From an uncultured Peptococcaceae bacterium (GTDB taxonomy: Bacteria > Bacillota > Peptococcia > Peptococcales > Peptococcaceae), in contig CABQBF010000062.1 in assembly GCA_902462325.1 (NCBI GenBank), positions 1 to 13,537 of the forward strand: a stretch of 13,537 nt of DNA, in the 5' to 3' direction. The notes beneath the pieces are model-generated. The model was not told the DNA's origin and searched no databases. It worked only from the letters and a program-made list of their open reading frames with translations. Shown piece by piece: positions 5,974 through 13,067 of the stretch (positions are counted from its first letter, which is position 1; each line of letters starts with the position of its first letter). Position numbers and translations under genes: made by a program.

Positions 5974-6432
5974 ATGCCTGAAACAAACAAAGAAAAGGGG
6001 AAGTTCTACATCGTAGACGAAGGGATTTTGCCGGAGGCTATTTTAAAAACGGCAAGAATCAAGGAGCTGTTGGCCAAGTATAAGGACATGACCGTTAATG
6101 ATGCCGTCGAAGAAGTTGGGCTGAGCCGCAGCGCTTTTTATAAGTATCGGGATGGTGTATTTCCGTTTTATGAAGCAACAAAAGCTAAAATTATGACCTT
6201 ACAAATTTCCATGGACAATAAAGCGGGGATTTTATCCAATTGTATTAATACTATTGCCCGTGCCAATTGCAATATTCTGACTATTAATCAGGGGATTCCC
6301 ATTCAGAATGTGGCCATTGCCACCATTGCTTTTGAAACGGCGCAGATGGAGCAGGATTTGGAAACTGTACTGGAGATTATTCAACAGTTGAGCGGCGTGT
6401 TGCATGTGGAAATTGTAGGTGGACAAAGCTGA
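5974..6432 (+). CDS. pheB: PheB-like ACT domain regulatory protein (UPF0735), 152 aa
   Basis: The protein matches the B. subtilis PheB/UPF0735 family along its whole length. An N-terminal segment (FYIVDEGILPEAI) leads to a helix-turn-helix-like stretch, VNDAVEEVGLSRSAFYKYRD, about residues 36-55. The invariant VFPFYE follows, and then a C-terminal ACT domain (about 70-148, beginning LQISMDNKAGILSNCINTIA). ACT domains bind amino acids. PheB was named for its neighbour pheA, but its own activity is not established; a chorismate-mutase label in databases has weak support. The ATG at 5974 has AGGAGA about 9 bases upstream; longer frames lack a site. It is the first gene of the threonine operon, 15 bases before hom, which suggests an amino-acid-sensing regulator of this pathway. 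Confidence 0.88.
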   Translation: MPETNKEKGKFYIVDEGILPEAILKTARIKELLAKYKDMTVNDAVEEVGLSRSAFYKYRDGVFPFYEATKAKIMTLQISMDNKAGILSNCINTIARANCNILTINQGIPIQNVAIATIAFETAQMEQDLETVLEIIQQLSGVLHVEIVGGQS

Positions 6433-6447
6433 AGGAGGAGAGATCAG

Positions 6448-7749
6448 TTGGAAGAAAAGATTTTGAAGGTTGGTTTGATGGGCTTAGGTACGGTTGGTAC
6501 TGGGGTCTATAAGGTAATTGAAAATCAAAAAGCGGAATTTCCTCATAAAATCGGAACTCGTATGGAAATCAAAAAAATTCTGGTGCGGGCCGATGAAATT
6601 CCTTCCGTGAAAGCAAGGGTGCGGGAAGGCATTGAAGTAGTAGGAAATTATGAAGATATTGTCAATGACGAAGAAATTGAAATTGTTGTTGAAGTGATGG
6701 GCGGCATTGATTTTGCTAAAAAGTGTATTCTGGCTGCCTTAAACAGCGGCAAGAGTGTCGTAACTGCCAATAAAGATTTGGTAGCGGTACATGGCAAGGA
6801 ATTGTTGGATACCGCTGCGGCCAACAACTGTGATTTTCTGTTTGAAGCGGCTGTGGCTGGTGCCATTCCTATTATCCGTCCGTTGAAGCAGTGTTTGGCT
6901 GCCAACAATATCAGTGAAGTGATGGGGATTGTCAATGGGACAACCAATTATATTTTGACCAAAATGACATTAGAAGGTATGACTTTCCAGGAAGCATTGG
7001 ATAAAGCTACCGAGTTAGGCTATGCGGAAGCTGATCCTACCGCCGATATCGAGGGCTTGGATGCCGCCCGTAAGGTGGCCATTATGGCTTCGATTGCTTT
7101 TAATTCCCGGGTTGTTTTAAATGATGTCTATGTTGAAGGTATCACTAAACTGACTGCGGAAGATATCGCTTATGCCACGGAAATGGGCTATACCATTAAA
7201 CTGTTGGGCGTGGCCCGTCATAATGAAAACGATGGCATTGAAGTGCGGGTACATCCGATGCTCATTCCAAGCGGCCATCCGTTGGCTACGGTAAATGATT
7301 CGTTCAATGCAGTGTTTGTACACGGCGACGCTGTGGACGATGTCATGTTCTATGGTCGCGGTGCTGGTGAAATGCCGACTGCCAGCGCTGTGGTAGGCGA
7401 CGTGATGGATATTGCCCGCAATATTCAGTTCAATTGTAAGGGTCGTATTCGCTGTACTTGCTACAAGGAAATTCCTATTAAGACGATTGATGAATGCAGC
7501 AGCAGCTATTTTATCCGCATGCAGGCGCAGAATCGTCCCGGTGTGCTGGCCAATATTGCCAACGCTTTCGGCAAGAGCAATGTGAGTATCGCCCAGTTTG
7601 TGCAGAAGAATGTGCAGGGGGAAGAAGCGGAAATGGTGCTGATTACCGAAAACGTTCTGGAAAAAGATTTCCGCAATGCGGTGGAAGCCTTGAAGCAGAT
7701 GCCAATCTTAAAAGAAATTTCTGCAATCATTCGAGTCTATTCTGCATAA
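6448..7749 (+). CDS. hom: Homoserine dehydrogenase
   Basis: The 433-residue enzyme reduces aspartate semialdehyde to homoserine with NAD(P)H, the branch step toward threonine and methionine. The Rossmann nucleotide site is GLMGLGTVG (9-17). TANKD (Lys109), NGTTNYIL (163-170) and GYAEADPTADIEGLDAARK (191-209) are family signatures; by the usual spacing Glu194, Asp205 and Lys209 are the substrate and catalytic residues. A C-terminal ACT domain (about 355-433, beginning FIRMQAQNRPGVLANIA) is where threonine feedback acts in related enzymes. The start is TTG, chosen because AAGGAGG stands 9 bases upstream and the protein begins correctly there. The gene lies 15 bases after pheB and 21 before thrB. 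Confidence 0.97.
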   Translation: MEEKILKVGLMGLGTVGTGVYKVIENQKAEFPHKIGTRMEIKKILVRADEIPSVKARVREGIEVVGNYEDIVNDEEIEIVVEVMGGIDFAKKCILAALNSGKSVVTANKDLVAVHGKELLDTAAANNCDFLFEAAVAGAIPIIRPLKQCLAANNISEVMGIVNGTTNYILTKMTLEGMTFQEALDKATELGYAEADPTADIEGLDAARKVAIMASIAFNSRVVLNDVYVEGITKLTAEDIAYATEMGYTIKLLGVARHNENDGIEVRVHPMLIPSGHPLATVNDSFNAVFVHGDAVDDVMFYGRGAGEMPTASAVVGDVMDIARNIQFNCKGRIRCTCYKEIPIKTIDECSSSYFIRMQAQNRPGVLANIANAFGKSNVSIAQFVQKNVQGEEAEMVLITENVLEKDFRNAVEALKQMPILKEISAIIRVYSA

Positions 7750-7770
7750 GCTGAAAGGGGCGGGTTTAAC

Positions 7771-8670
7771 GTGAAACGAATGCAGATCCCGGCTACAACA
7801 GCCAATATGGGACCGGGCTTTGATTGCATTGGCATGGCCTTTGATATCTATAATTATATTGAATTTGAGCCATTAGGCGGGGAGAATGCTTGTGAATTGA
7901 CCTCTGCTGGTGCGGCGGGCAGTATTGATTTGAGTAGGGAAAATTTGATTTATAAAGCCTACGCTGCGGTATTTCAGTATCTGCATAAGCCGGTAGCAGG
8001 TATTCGGATGCATTTTGAAAATAATATACCTTATTCCCGGGGGTTAGGCAGCAGCTCCGCTGCCTTAATCGGCGGTGTGAAGGTGGCCAACGAGGTTTTG
8101 GGTAATCCGCTCAGCGATAAGGAACTGCTCAATATTGCGCTGCAGTTTGAGGGACATCCTGATAATATTGCGCCGGCTTTATTGGGCGGTGTGGTCATCA
8201 GCGGTTTGGACGATGCCGGTCAGGTATTTTACCGCAAAATTACGCCGCCAAAAAATCTGCATTGCACGGTAATAATTCCCGATTATCCGTTGTCCACTCA
8301 ACGGGCGCGGGAAGTGCTACCCAAGCAGATTTCTAGGCAGGATGCCGTTTTCAATATTGGTCGTATGGCGTTATTGGTAGACGCGCTGCATACTGGCGAT
8401 TTGATGCAGCTAGCGTTGGCCATGGAAGATAAGCTGCATCAGCCTTACCGGATGTCTCTGATTACCGGTATGGAAGAATTAATTCCCCAAGCGAAGGCGC
8501 TGGGCGCGTTAAATGTAACCATCAGTGGGGCGGGACCTACTATTTTGCTGGTCAGCGACGGTGAAAAGGACTTTTCACCGCTTTTGGCTCTGTTGGCGCA
8601 AAAAGGCGTTACTGCAAAAATCATGGCACTGCATCCGGTTAACGAAGGTGCAGCGCTGCTGGAAGAATAG
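7771..8670 (+). CDS. thrB: Homoserine kinase
   Basis: This 299-residue GHMP-family kinase phosphorylates homoserine with ATP, making the substrate of threonine synthase. PATTANMGPGFDCIGMA (residues 7-23) is the N-terminal substrate motif, PYSRGLGSSSAALIGG (87-102) is the ATP-binding GHMP loop, and FEGHPDNIAPALLGG is the third conserved region. Near the C-terminus, VTISGAGPTILL is the last GHMP motif. I take the GTG at 7771 as the start, with AAGGGG about 10 bases upstream; the ATG at 7780 (MQIPATTANMG) is also possible. The stop is 11 bases before lysC. The next enzyme, threonine synthase (thrC), is not in this window. Confidence 0.96.
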   Translation: MKRMQIPATTANMGPGFDCIGMAFDIYNYIEFEPLGGENACELTSAGAAGSIDLSRENLIYKAYAAVFQYLHKPVAGIRMHFENNIPYSRGLGSSSAALIGGVKVANEVLGNPLSDKELLNIALQFEGHPDNIAPALLGGVVISGLDDAGQVFYRKITPPKNLHCTVIIPDYPLSTQRAREVLPKQISRQDAVFNIGRMALLVDALHTGDLMQLALAMEDKLHQPYRMSLITGMEELIPQAKALGALNVTISGAGPTILLVSDGEKDFSPLLALLAQKGVTAKIMALHPVNEGAALLEE

Positions 8671-8681
8671 GAGAGAAAAAG

Positions 8682-9914
8682 ATGGCACTGATTGTACAAA
8701 AATATGGCGGAACCTCTGTAGGGACTGTGGAACGGGTAAAATGTGTGGCCAAACACATTGAAAGTTTCCGCAAGGCCGGACACGATATGATTATCACTGT
8801 TTCGGCGCCCAGTGGTGTGACAGACAAATTAATTGATATGACCAAAGGGTTTGAAAAAAAGCCGCCAACCAGAGAAATGGATGTGTTATTGTCTACTGGG
8901 GAACAGATTTCTATTGCCCTGCTGGCAATGGCCTTACATGATTTAGGCATTCCTTCCGTGTCCATGACCGGAAGCCAGATGGGCATTATGACTACCGATG
9001 CTCACATGAAAGCCAGAATTAACTATATTAAAACCGATAAAATTCGGAAAGAATTGGATGAAGGCAAAGTTATCATTGTAGCCGGATTCCAAGGCATTAC
9101 AGAAGAAGGTGAAATCACCACCTTGGGCCGTGGCGGTTCGGATACTACAGCAGTAGCGGTTGCAGCGGCAATTCATGCCGATTTATGCGAAATTTATACC
9201 GATGTGGACGGCGTTTATACTGCCGATCCCCGCATGGTGAGCAATCCGCAGAAGTTGGCAATGATTACCCACGATGAAATGCTGGAGTTGGCCAGCTTGG
9301 GAGCAAAAGTGCTGCATCCCCGTTCTGTGGAGATTGCCAAAATCCACGGTGTCAGATTAAGCGTGCGTTCAAGTTTTGATACAACCAAGGAGGGAACCTT
9401 TGTGGTAAGCAGAGATCAGTTGGAAAAAGAATTTGTGGTGACAGGCGTAGCCTGTGACCAAAAAGTAGCAAAAATCGGAATTTTTGATTTGGAGGATAAA
9501 CCAGGTTCCGCAACAAAAGTGTTTCAGGCTCTGGCAGATGCCAATGTTAATGTGGATATGATTGTACAGAGCGCAATGCGCAATAATCTGAACGACATTG
9601 CGTTCACTGTGCCAAAGGATGAAGCCGACAACGCTTTAGAAGTGCTGAATGCCTTGAAAGCTGAATTGGGCATGTCTGAAATTGTTTCTTCCACCGACGT
9701 AGCCAAAATTTCTATCGTCGGCGCAGGAATGATTAGTTCTCCGGGCGTAGCGGCAAAAATGTTCTCCGTATTGGCGGACAATGGCATTAACATTGAATTA
9801 ATTAGTACCTCAGAAATCAAAGTGTCTTGTATTATCGATAAAAAGGATGATATTCCAAAGAAAGCTATGCAGGCGTTGCATGATGCGTTTGAATTAGATA
9901 AAATCAACGGCTAG
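8682..9914 (+). CDS. lysC: Aspartate kinase (aspartokinase, alpha subunit)
   Basis: The enzyme phosphorylates aspartate, the committed step to lysine, threonine and methionine. At 410 residues it has the length of B. subtilis aspartokinase II. The kinase domain starts with VQKYGGTSVG (5-14) and contains the TLGRGGSDTTAVAVA nucleotide and substrate motif and YTDVDGVYTADPR. Two ACT domains follow (about 254-330 and 335-410) and provide feedback inhibition. The placement with hom and thrB suggests a role in threonine supply; which amino acid inhibits it cannot be read from sequence. GGAGAG begins directly after the thrB stop and precedes the ATG by 7 bases. An internal ribosome binding site and GTG in frame at 9387-9404 could produce a separate beta subunit. 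It is the last gene of the operon. Confidence 0.97.
   Translation: MALIVQKYGGTSVGTVERVKCVAKHIESFRKAGHDMIITVSAPSGVTDKLIDMTKGFEKKPPTREMDVLLSTGEQISIALLAMALHDLGIPSVSMTGSQMGIMTTDAHMKARINYIKTDKIRKELDEGKVIIVAGFQGITEEGEITTLGRGGSDTTAVAVAAAIHADLCEIYTDVDGVYTADPRMVSNPQKLAMITHDEMLELASLGAKVLHPRSVEIAKIHGVRLSVRSSFDTTKEGTFVVSRDQLEKEFVVTGVACDQKVAKIGIFDLEDKPGSATKVFQALADANVNVDMIVQSAMRNNLNDIAFTVPKDEADNALEVLNALKAELGMSEIVSSTDVAKISIVGAGMISSPGVAAKMFSVLADNGINIELISTSEIKVSCIIDKKDDIPKKAMQALHDAFELDKING
9387..9404 (+). promoter_or_regulatory. Internal ribosome binding site and GTG start inside lysC (beta subunit)
   Basis: AAGGAGGG (9387-9394) stands 7 bases before a GTG at 9402-9404, which is codon 241 of lysC and in frame. 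Starting there would give a 170-residue protein holding only the two ACT domains. B. subtilis aspartokinase II is known to make such a beta subunit by internal initiation at nearly the same point. The codons also encode ordinary conserved residues (TKEGTFV), so chance is possible. Confidence 0.55.
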
Positions 9915-9951
9915 ATAATTTGGCAACTCTGTCAGAGCCATTTTGTTACAG

Positions 9952-9989
9952 AAACAGCACGCAGTCCTCGTGGCTGGGTGCTGTTTTTT
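9952..9989 (+). terminator. Terminator of the pheB-hom-thrB-lysC operon
   Basis: AAACAGCAC (9952-9960) pairs with GTGCTGTTT (9978-9986), a perfect 9-bp stem around a 17-nt loop, and the T run continues to 9989. It lies about 40 bases after the lysC stop. Confidence 0.88.
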
Positions 9990-10075
9990 GCAAACAAGCT
10001 TTGCTGTGACATACCGGTAAGCAGGCCAATTTGTATGAAAGCTGCAGTCAATTAAGTAGGCTATAAAGAAAAAGC

Positions 10076-10104
10076 TTGCAGGTCAGGCAGATGTATGATA
10101 GAAT
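10076..10104 (+). promoter_or_regulatory. Promoter of tRNA-Val(GAC)
   Basis: TTGCAG (10076-10081), 17 bases, TAGAAT (10099-10104). Transcription would start around 10111, a few bases before the tRNA at 10118. The 85 bases between the lysC terminator and this promoter show no other feature. Confidence 0.7.
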
Positions 10105-10117
10105 AGTTGCATCATAG

Positions 10118-10194
10118 GGGAGATTAGCTCAGTTGGTTAGAGTACTTGCTTGACATGCAAGGGGTCGGAGGTTCGAGCCCTCTATCGCCCACCA
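10118..10194 (+). tRNA. tRNA-Val (anticodon GAC)
   Basis: A complete cloverleaf can be drawn: D stem GCTC/GAGT, anticodon stem CTTGC/GCAAG with loop TTGACAT (anticodon GAC), T arm GGAGG-TTCGAGC-CCTCT. The A73 discriminator and an encoded CCA end at 10194. With A35, C36 and A73 it has the identity elements of a valine tRNA. The acceptor stem GGGAGAT/ATCGCCC has an A-G mismatch at pair 4-69; the other six pairs are regular. Confidence 0.93.
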
Positions 10195-10202
10195 TATTGG
10201 TT

Positions 10203-10236
10203 AAGCGGTTTCTGAATTTTGCAGAAGCCGTTTTTT
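10203..10236 (+). terminator. Terminator after tRNA-Val(GAC)
   Basis: CGGTTTCTG pairs with CAGAAGCCG (9 bp, one G-U), flanked by AAG and TTT, with a six-T tail. It begins 9 bases after the tRNA and is nearly the same as the terminator at 10476-10510. Confidence 0.85.
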
Positions 10237-10345
10237 ATGTTTTATGCCGAAAATTATGCAGTGCTTTTTGTCGTTTTCAAAATGATAAAAATAGTCGGTT
10301 ACTAAGAAGCAATAGAAAAAATATGCAGAGAAGCGATGAAAAAAC

Positions 10346-10374
10346 TTGCATTTTTTTTGAGGAAGTATTATAAT
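10346..10374 (+). promoter_or_regulatory. Promoter of tRNA-Val(CAC)
   Basis: TTGCAT (10346-10351), a 17-base spacer that starts with a run of seven Ts, and a perfect TATAAT (10369-10374). It lies 16 bases before the tRNA. The stretch from the previous terminator (10237) to here holds nothing else I can identify. Confidence 0.85.
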
Positions 10375-10390
10375 AAATCTCGTTCGATAT

Positions 10391-10467
10391 GGATGATTAG
10401 CTCAGTTGGTTAGAGCGCATGCCTCACATGCATGAGGTCGGAGGTTCGAGCCCTCTATCGTCCATCA
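10391..10467 (+). tRNA. tRNA-Val (anticodon CAC)
   Basis: Cloverleaf: acceptor GGATGAT/ATCGTCC with a T-G wobble at pair 4-69, D stem GCTC/GAGC, anticodon stem CATGC/GCATG with loop CTCACAT (anticodon CAC), and T arm GGAGG-TTCGAGC-CCTCT. A73 is at 10464. The three following bases are TCA, not CCA, so the mature 3' end needs trimming and CCA addition. Much of its sequence equals the tRNA at 10118, pointing to a duplication. Confidence 0.92.
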
Positions 10468-10475
10468 TAATGGGT

Positions 10476-10510
10476 AAGCGGTTTCTGCGTTTTGTAGAAA
10501 CCGCTTTTTT
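10476..10510 (+). terminator. Terminator after tRNA-Val(CAC)
   Basis: AAGCGGTTTCT (10476-10486) and AGAAACCGCTT (10496-10506) form a perfect 11-bp stem with a T run to 10510. Sequence and position relative to the tRNA match the terminator at 10203-10236. Confidence 0.9.
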
Positions 10511-10634
10511 GTGTTTTACGCGCTATTTTACGTTGTGATTTTTTCTTGTAGAATAAATGCCGTTGTAATACTGCGCTTAAAACTATTTTGTGCAAGAATT
10601 TTACAGTGTTTTTATGGCTTTTCCTAGGGAAATC

Positions 10635-10643
10635 TGCTAAAAT
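10635..10643 (+). promoter_or_regulatory. Possible extended -10 promoter of the exporter/kinase gene cluster
   Basis: TGC-TAAAAT is an extended -10 element 26 bases before the ATG at 10670. No good TTGACA is present 17 bases upstream. The stretch 10511-10634 is AT-rich and otherwise shows nothing. Confidence 0.45.
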
Positions 10644-10669
10644 AGAAAAAATACAAGAAGGGAGCCATT

Positions 10670-11446
10670 ATGGAACAAAATCGATCGACAGCGGAATATC
10701 AGAAGCTTTTAAATATTGCTATTGATTTGGGGCATTTTTTGCTGGAGTCGGGCGCTGAAATTTACCGGGTGGAGGAATCCATTCAACGGGTGTTATATGC
10801 CTATGGCATCAAGCATGTGGATGTATTTGCTATTCCCAGCAATATTACCGTTACTATTACCATGGCAGATGACACTTGTTTTACTAGACTGCGGCGCATT
10901 TATTCACGGGGAACCAATTATCAGATGGTGGAGGAGTTAAACAGCTTAAGCCGTTATATTTGTGAGCAGCGGCCGCCGGTGGAGGAAATCCGTTTGAAAC
11001 TAAAAGAAATCCGCCATAAGCCAGTGTACTCAGATTGGGCTATGATTTTGGCTTTTGCAGGAATTTCATTTGCTTTTACCTTATTCTTTGGAGGCAATTT
11101 GCGAGATTCGATAGTGGCCTTGTTTGCCGGTGCCTTAATTCGCGTTGTCATTGGGGAAATGGAACATCTGCACACCAACGGATTTTTTATTAACTTGATT
11201 AATAGTCTGTTGGTGACATTAATCGCATTATTGGCAGTGCGGTATCATTTGGCGGACCATAGCGACTATATTATTATCGGTACGTTAATGACACTGGTGC
11301 CTGGCGTGGCCATTACCAATTCTATGCGGGATGTCATTGCCGGCGATTTGATGGCCGGTATGGTGCGTGGTTTGGAAGCGTTGTTAGTGGCGCTGGCGTT
11401 AGCGTTGGGCACTGGTGTTGCCTTGGTTGTGATGGGAGGCTTCTAA
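10670..11446 (+). CDS. Threonine/serine exporter, ThrE N-terminal half (YjjP-like, DUF1212)
   Basis: This 258-residue protein corresponds to the first half of the fused ThrE exporter of Corynebacterium. Residues 1-115 form the soluble DUF1212 domain with its signature LLESGAEIYRVEESI (about 24-38). About five transmembrane helices follow (near 118-137, 143-159, 170-190, 197-220 and 228-252), including the conserved LMTLVPGVAITNSMRD. Proteins of this family export threonine, serine or other small compounds (E. coli YjjP/YjjB moves succinate), so the substrate is an inference. AAGGGAG lies 5 bases before the ATG. The partner gene begins 2 bases after its stop, as expected for a two-part transporter. 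Confidence 0.88.
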   Translation: MEQNRSTAEYQKLLNIAIDLGHFLLESGAEIYRVEESIQRVLYAYGIKHVDVFAIPSNITVTITMADDTCFTRLRRIYSRGTNYQMVEELNSLSRYICEQRPPVEEIRLKLKEIRHKPVYSDWAMILAFAGISFAFTLFFGGNLRDSIVALFAGALIRVVIGEMEHLHTNGFFINLINSLLVTLIALLAVRYHLADHSDYIIIGTLMTLVPGVAITNSMRDVIAGDLMAGMVRGLEALLVALALALGTGVALVVMGGF

Positions 11447-11447
11447 C

Positions 11448-11915
11448 ATGAATATTTTTTTGCCTTGTTTGTATGCGTTTCTAGCCTGCATTGCGTTTTC
11501 CATCTGGTATAATGTAAGCCTGAAACGAATCCCGTTGACCTGCTTGGGCGGCGCATTGGGCTGGTTGACTTATTTGATGTTGGATATTCCAAGCGACGTG
11601 ATAAAATATTTTATTGCAACAGTGGTAATTTCTATTTATGCAGAAATTATGGCCCGCGTCTGTAAAGTGCCGGTCACACTGTTTCTGACTACGGCTGTGT
11701 TGCCCTTAGTACCTGGCGGTGGTATGTATTACACAATGGAATATTGTGTGCAGGGTGAAATGCAGCTTTTTGCTGAGACGGGATTGCATACGCTGGCCTT
11801 GGCTGGCGCCATTGCGTTGGGAATTATGCTGGTATCATCGTTGGTACGGATGTGGAAAGTCATGAAGGCGCCCAAATTCTTTTATAAAGATAAGGTACAG
11901 CGGGAGGATTATTGA
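11448..11915 (+). CDS. Threonine/serine exporter, ThrE C-terminal half (YjjB-like, DUF3815)
   Basis: This 155-residue protein is almost all membrane-embedded, with about four to five hydrophobic helices. The family signature VLPLVPGGGMYYTM sits near the middle (about residues 84-97). It is the DUF3815/ThrE_2 partner of the preceding protein, and the two together make up the exporter. GGGAGG lies inside the end of the upstream gene, about 8 bases before the ATG. The C-terminus is basic (KAPKFFYKDKVQRED) and is probably cytosolic. The stop codon is followed almost at once by the ferritin-like gene. Confidence 0.87.
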   Translation: MNIFLPCLYAFLACIAFSIWYNVSLKRIPLTCLGGALGWLTYLMLDIPSDVIKYFIATVVISIYAEIMARVCKVPVTLFLTTAVLPLVPGGGMYYTMEYCVQGEMQLFAETGLHTLALAGAIALGIMLVSSLVRMWKVMKAPKFFYKDKVQREDY

Positions 11916-11917
11916 AT

Positions 11918-12343
11918 ATGGAGAATAAGCAACTTGTAGAAGTTTTGCAGCAGGGTCTGCAAGATGAGATGAATTCGGCCTTTCAATATATTGCGTTGGC
12001 CGGAAAGCATGGCGATGTGGCTATAAAGCAGGCTTTTTTGCGGTATGCATCAGAGGAATTACAGCATGCGCAGAAGTTGTTGGGTATGCTGGAACAGCAG
12101 CAGGTAGAAGTTGGAGAAATTCCGTTAACCTTGGAGAATTTAGATGACTTGTATCTTTATTTGATTGAATATATGGCCCATGAGGAATCGGCTATTTTTT
12201 ATTATGAAGCGTTGGAACAGTTGGTGCAGCAGCCGGAAGTTGCGCGGCTTTGTCAGGAAGTTCGAGGTGAGGAGCAGCTACACCTGCGGCAGATGCGGGA
12301 ACTGTATCAGCAGGTGAAGGAAGGAACAAGGCATGACGGATAA
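11918..12343 (+). CDS. Ferritin-like diiron protein, 141 aa
   Basis: The protein is a four-helix bundle of the ferritin/rubrerythrin superfamily. Probable metal ligands are Glu17 (in LQDEMNSAFQY), Glu47 and His50 (EELQHA), Glu89 or Glu90 (AHEESA) and Glu119 with His122 (EEQLHL). The two E-x-x-H pairs are the mark of a rubrerythrin-type diiron site. There is no rubredoxin domain, so it is not a full rubrerythrin. Such proteins handle peroxide, oxygen or iron, but the activity here is unknown. I chose ATG 11918, 10 bases after GGGAGG. A TTG at 11912 would overlap the preceding stop with only 4 bases of spacing. The end overlaps the kinase gene by 11 bases. Confidence 0.85.
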   Translation: MENKQLVEVLQQGLQDEMNSAFQYIALAGKHGDVAIKQAFLRYASEELQHAQKLLGMLEQQQVEVGEIPLTLENLDDLYLYLIEYMAHEESAIFYYEALEQLVQQPEVARLCQEVRGEEQLHLRQMRELYQQVKEGTRHDG

Positions 12344-13067
12344 AAGTAAAGAGCAATTAGAATTTGCCCGCTTTTTGGCCCAGATTGGTCATGAAATTCG
12401 TACACCACTGAATGCGATCAAGGGCTTTGGCGATTTGCTGGTGGAGGAACAGGTGGGCGAGTTGAACGACGTACAAAAGAAATATCTGTTGAAAATGACC
12501 GATAGCGCCCAAAAATTATTACTGGTGGTCAATCAGATTTTAGATTGGGCCAAGCTGGAATCCAATCAAATCGTTTTGGATTCGCAGCCTTTGGATTTAT
12601 GCCGGATTGCGGTGGAGGTGGGTAATTTGTTGGAGTTACGGATGCGGGAAAAACAAATTACCTATCAGGTCATGGAGGTGGACTGGGCTACTATCAACGG
12701 AGATTGGAGCCGGTTAAGAGAGGTTCTGGTTAATTTAATCAGCAACAGCATCAAATTTACAGAACCTGGCGGAACGATCATTGTTTCGTTTTCTCGAAAG
12801 GACGGATATTTGCTTACCCATGTGGCCGATGATGGCTGTGGAATCAGCGAGGAAAAGCTGATGCAATTATTTCAGCCTTTTTCCAAAGGGCAAGACCGGT
12901 CTGGGGAAGAAAAAAATACAGGTTTAGGGTTATGGATTTGCCGTTCTATTATAGAACTGCATCAGGGACATATCTGGGCAGAGAGCAAGCAAGGAAAGGG
13001 GACGGTGTTGTCTTTCGCATTGCCTGCTTGTCCGGCAGAGGATACACAGAAAGGGGCTGCACAATGA
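12333..13067 (+). CDS. Soluble sensor-less histidine kinase, 244 aa
   Basis: The protein holds only a kinase core. The HisKA dimerisation helix carries the phospho-accepting His20 in IGHEIRTPLNAIKGF. The HATPase_c domain has an N box (EVLVNLISNSIKF, about 130-142), G1 box DDGCGI (166-171), F box LFQPF (179-183) and G2 box GLGLWICRSII (197-207). No transmembrane helix or PAS/GAF domain precedes it; only about 10 residues stand before the HisKA helix, so any signal must come from a partner. No response regulator is encoded in the window. AAGGAAGG lies before the ATG, and the gene overlaps the ferritin-like gene by 11 bases, suggesting translational coupling. It resembles kinase cores of hybrid or PAS kinases that have lost their sensor. 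Confidence 0.93.
   Translation: MTDKSKEQLEFARFLAQIGHEIRTPLNAIKGFGDLLVEEQVGELNDVQKKYLLKMTDSAQKLLLVVNQILDWAKLESNQIVLDSQPLDLCRIAVEVGNLLELRMREKQITYQVMEVDWATINGDWSRLREVLVNLISNSIKFTEPGGTIIVSFSRKDGYLLTHVADDGCGISEEKLMQLFQPFSKGQDRSGEEKNTGLGLWICRSIIELHQGHIWAESKQGKGTVLSFALPACPAEDTQKGAAQ

Noticed and set aside
10146..10373. 75-residue open frame starting in the first tRNA-Val
   Set aside because: It begins inside a tRNA, crosses its terminator and ends in the next promoter, so it is a chance frame.
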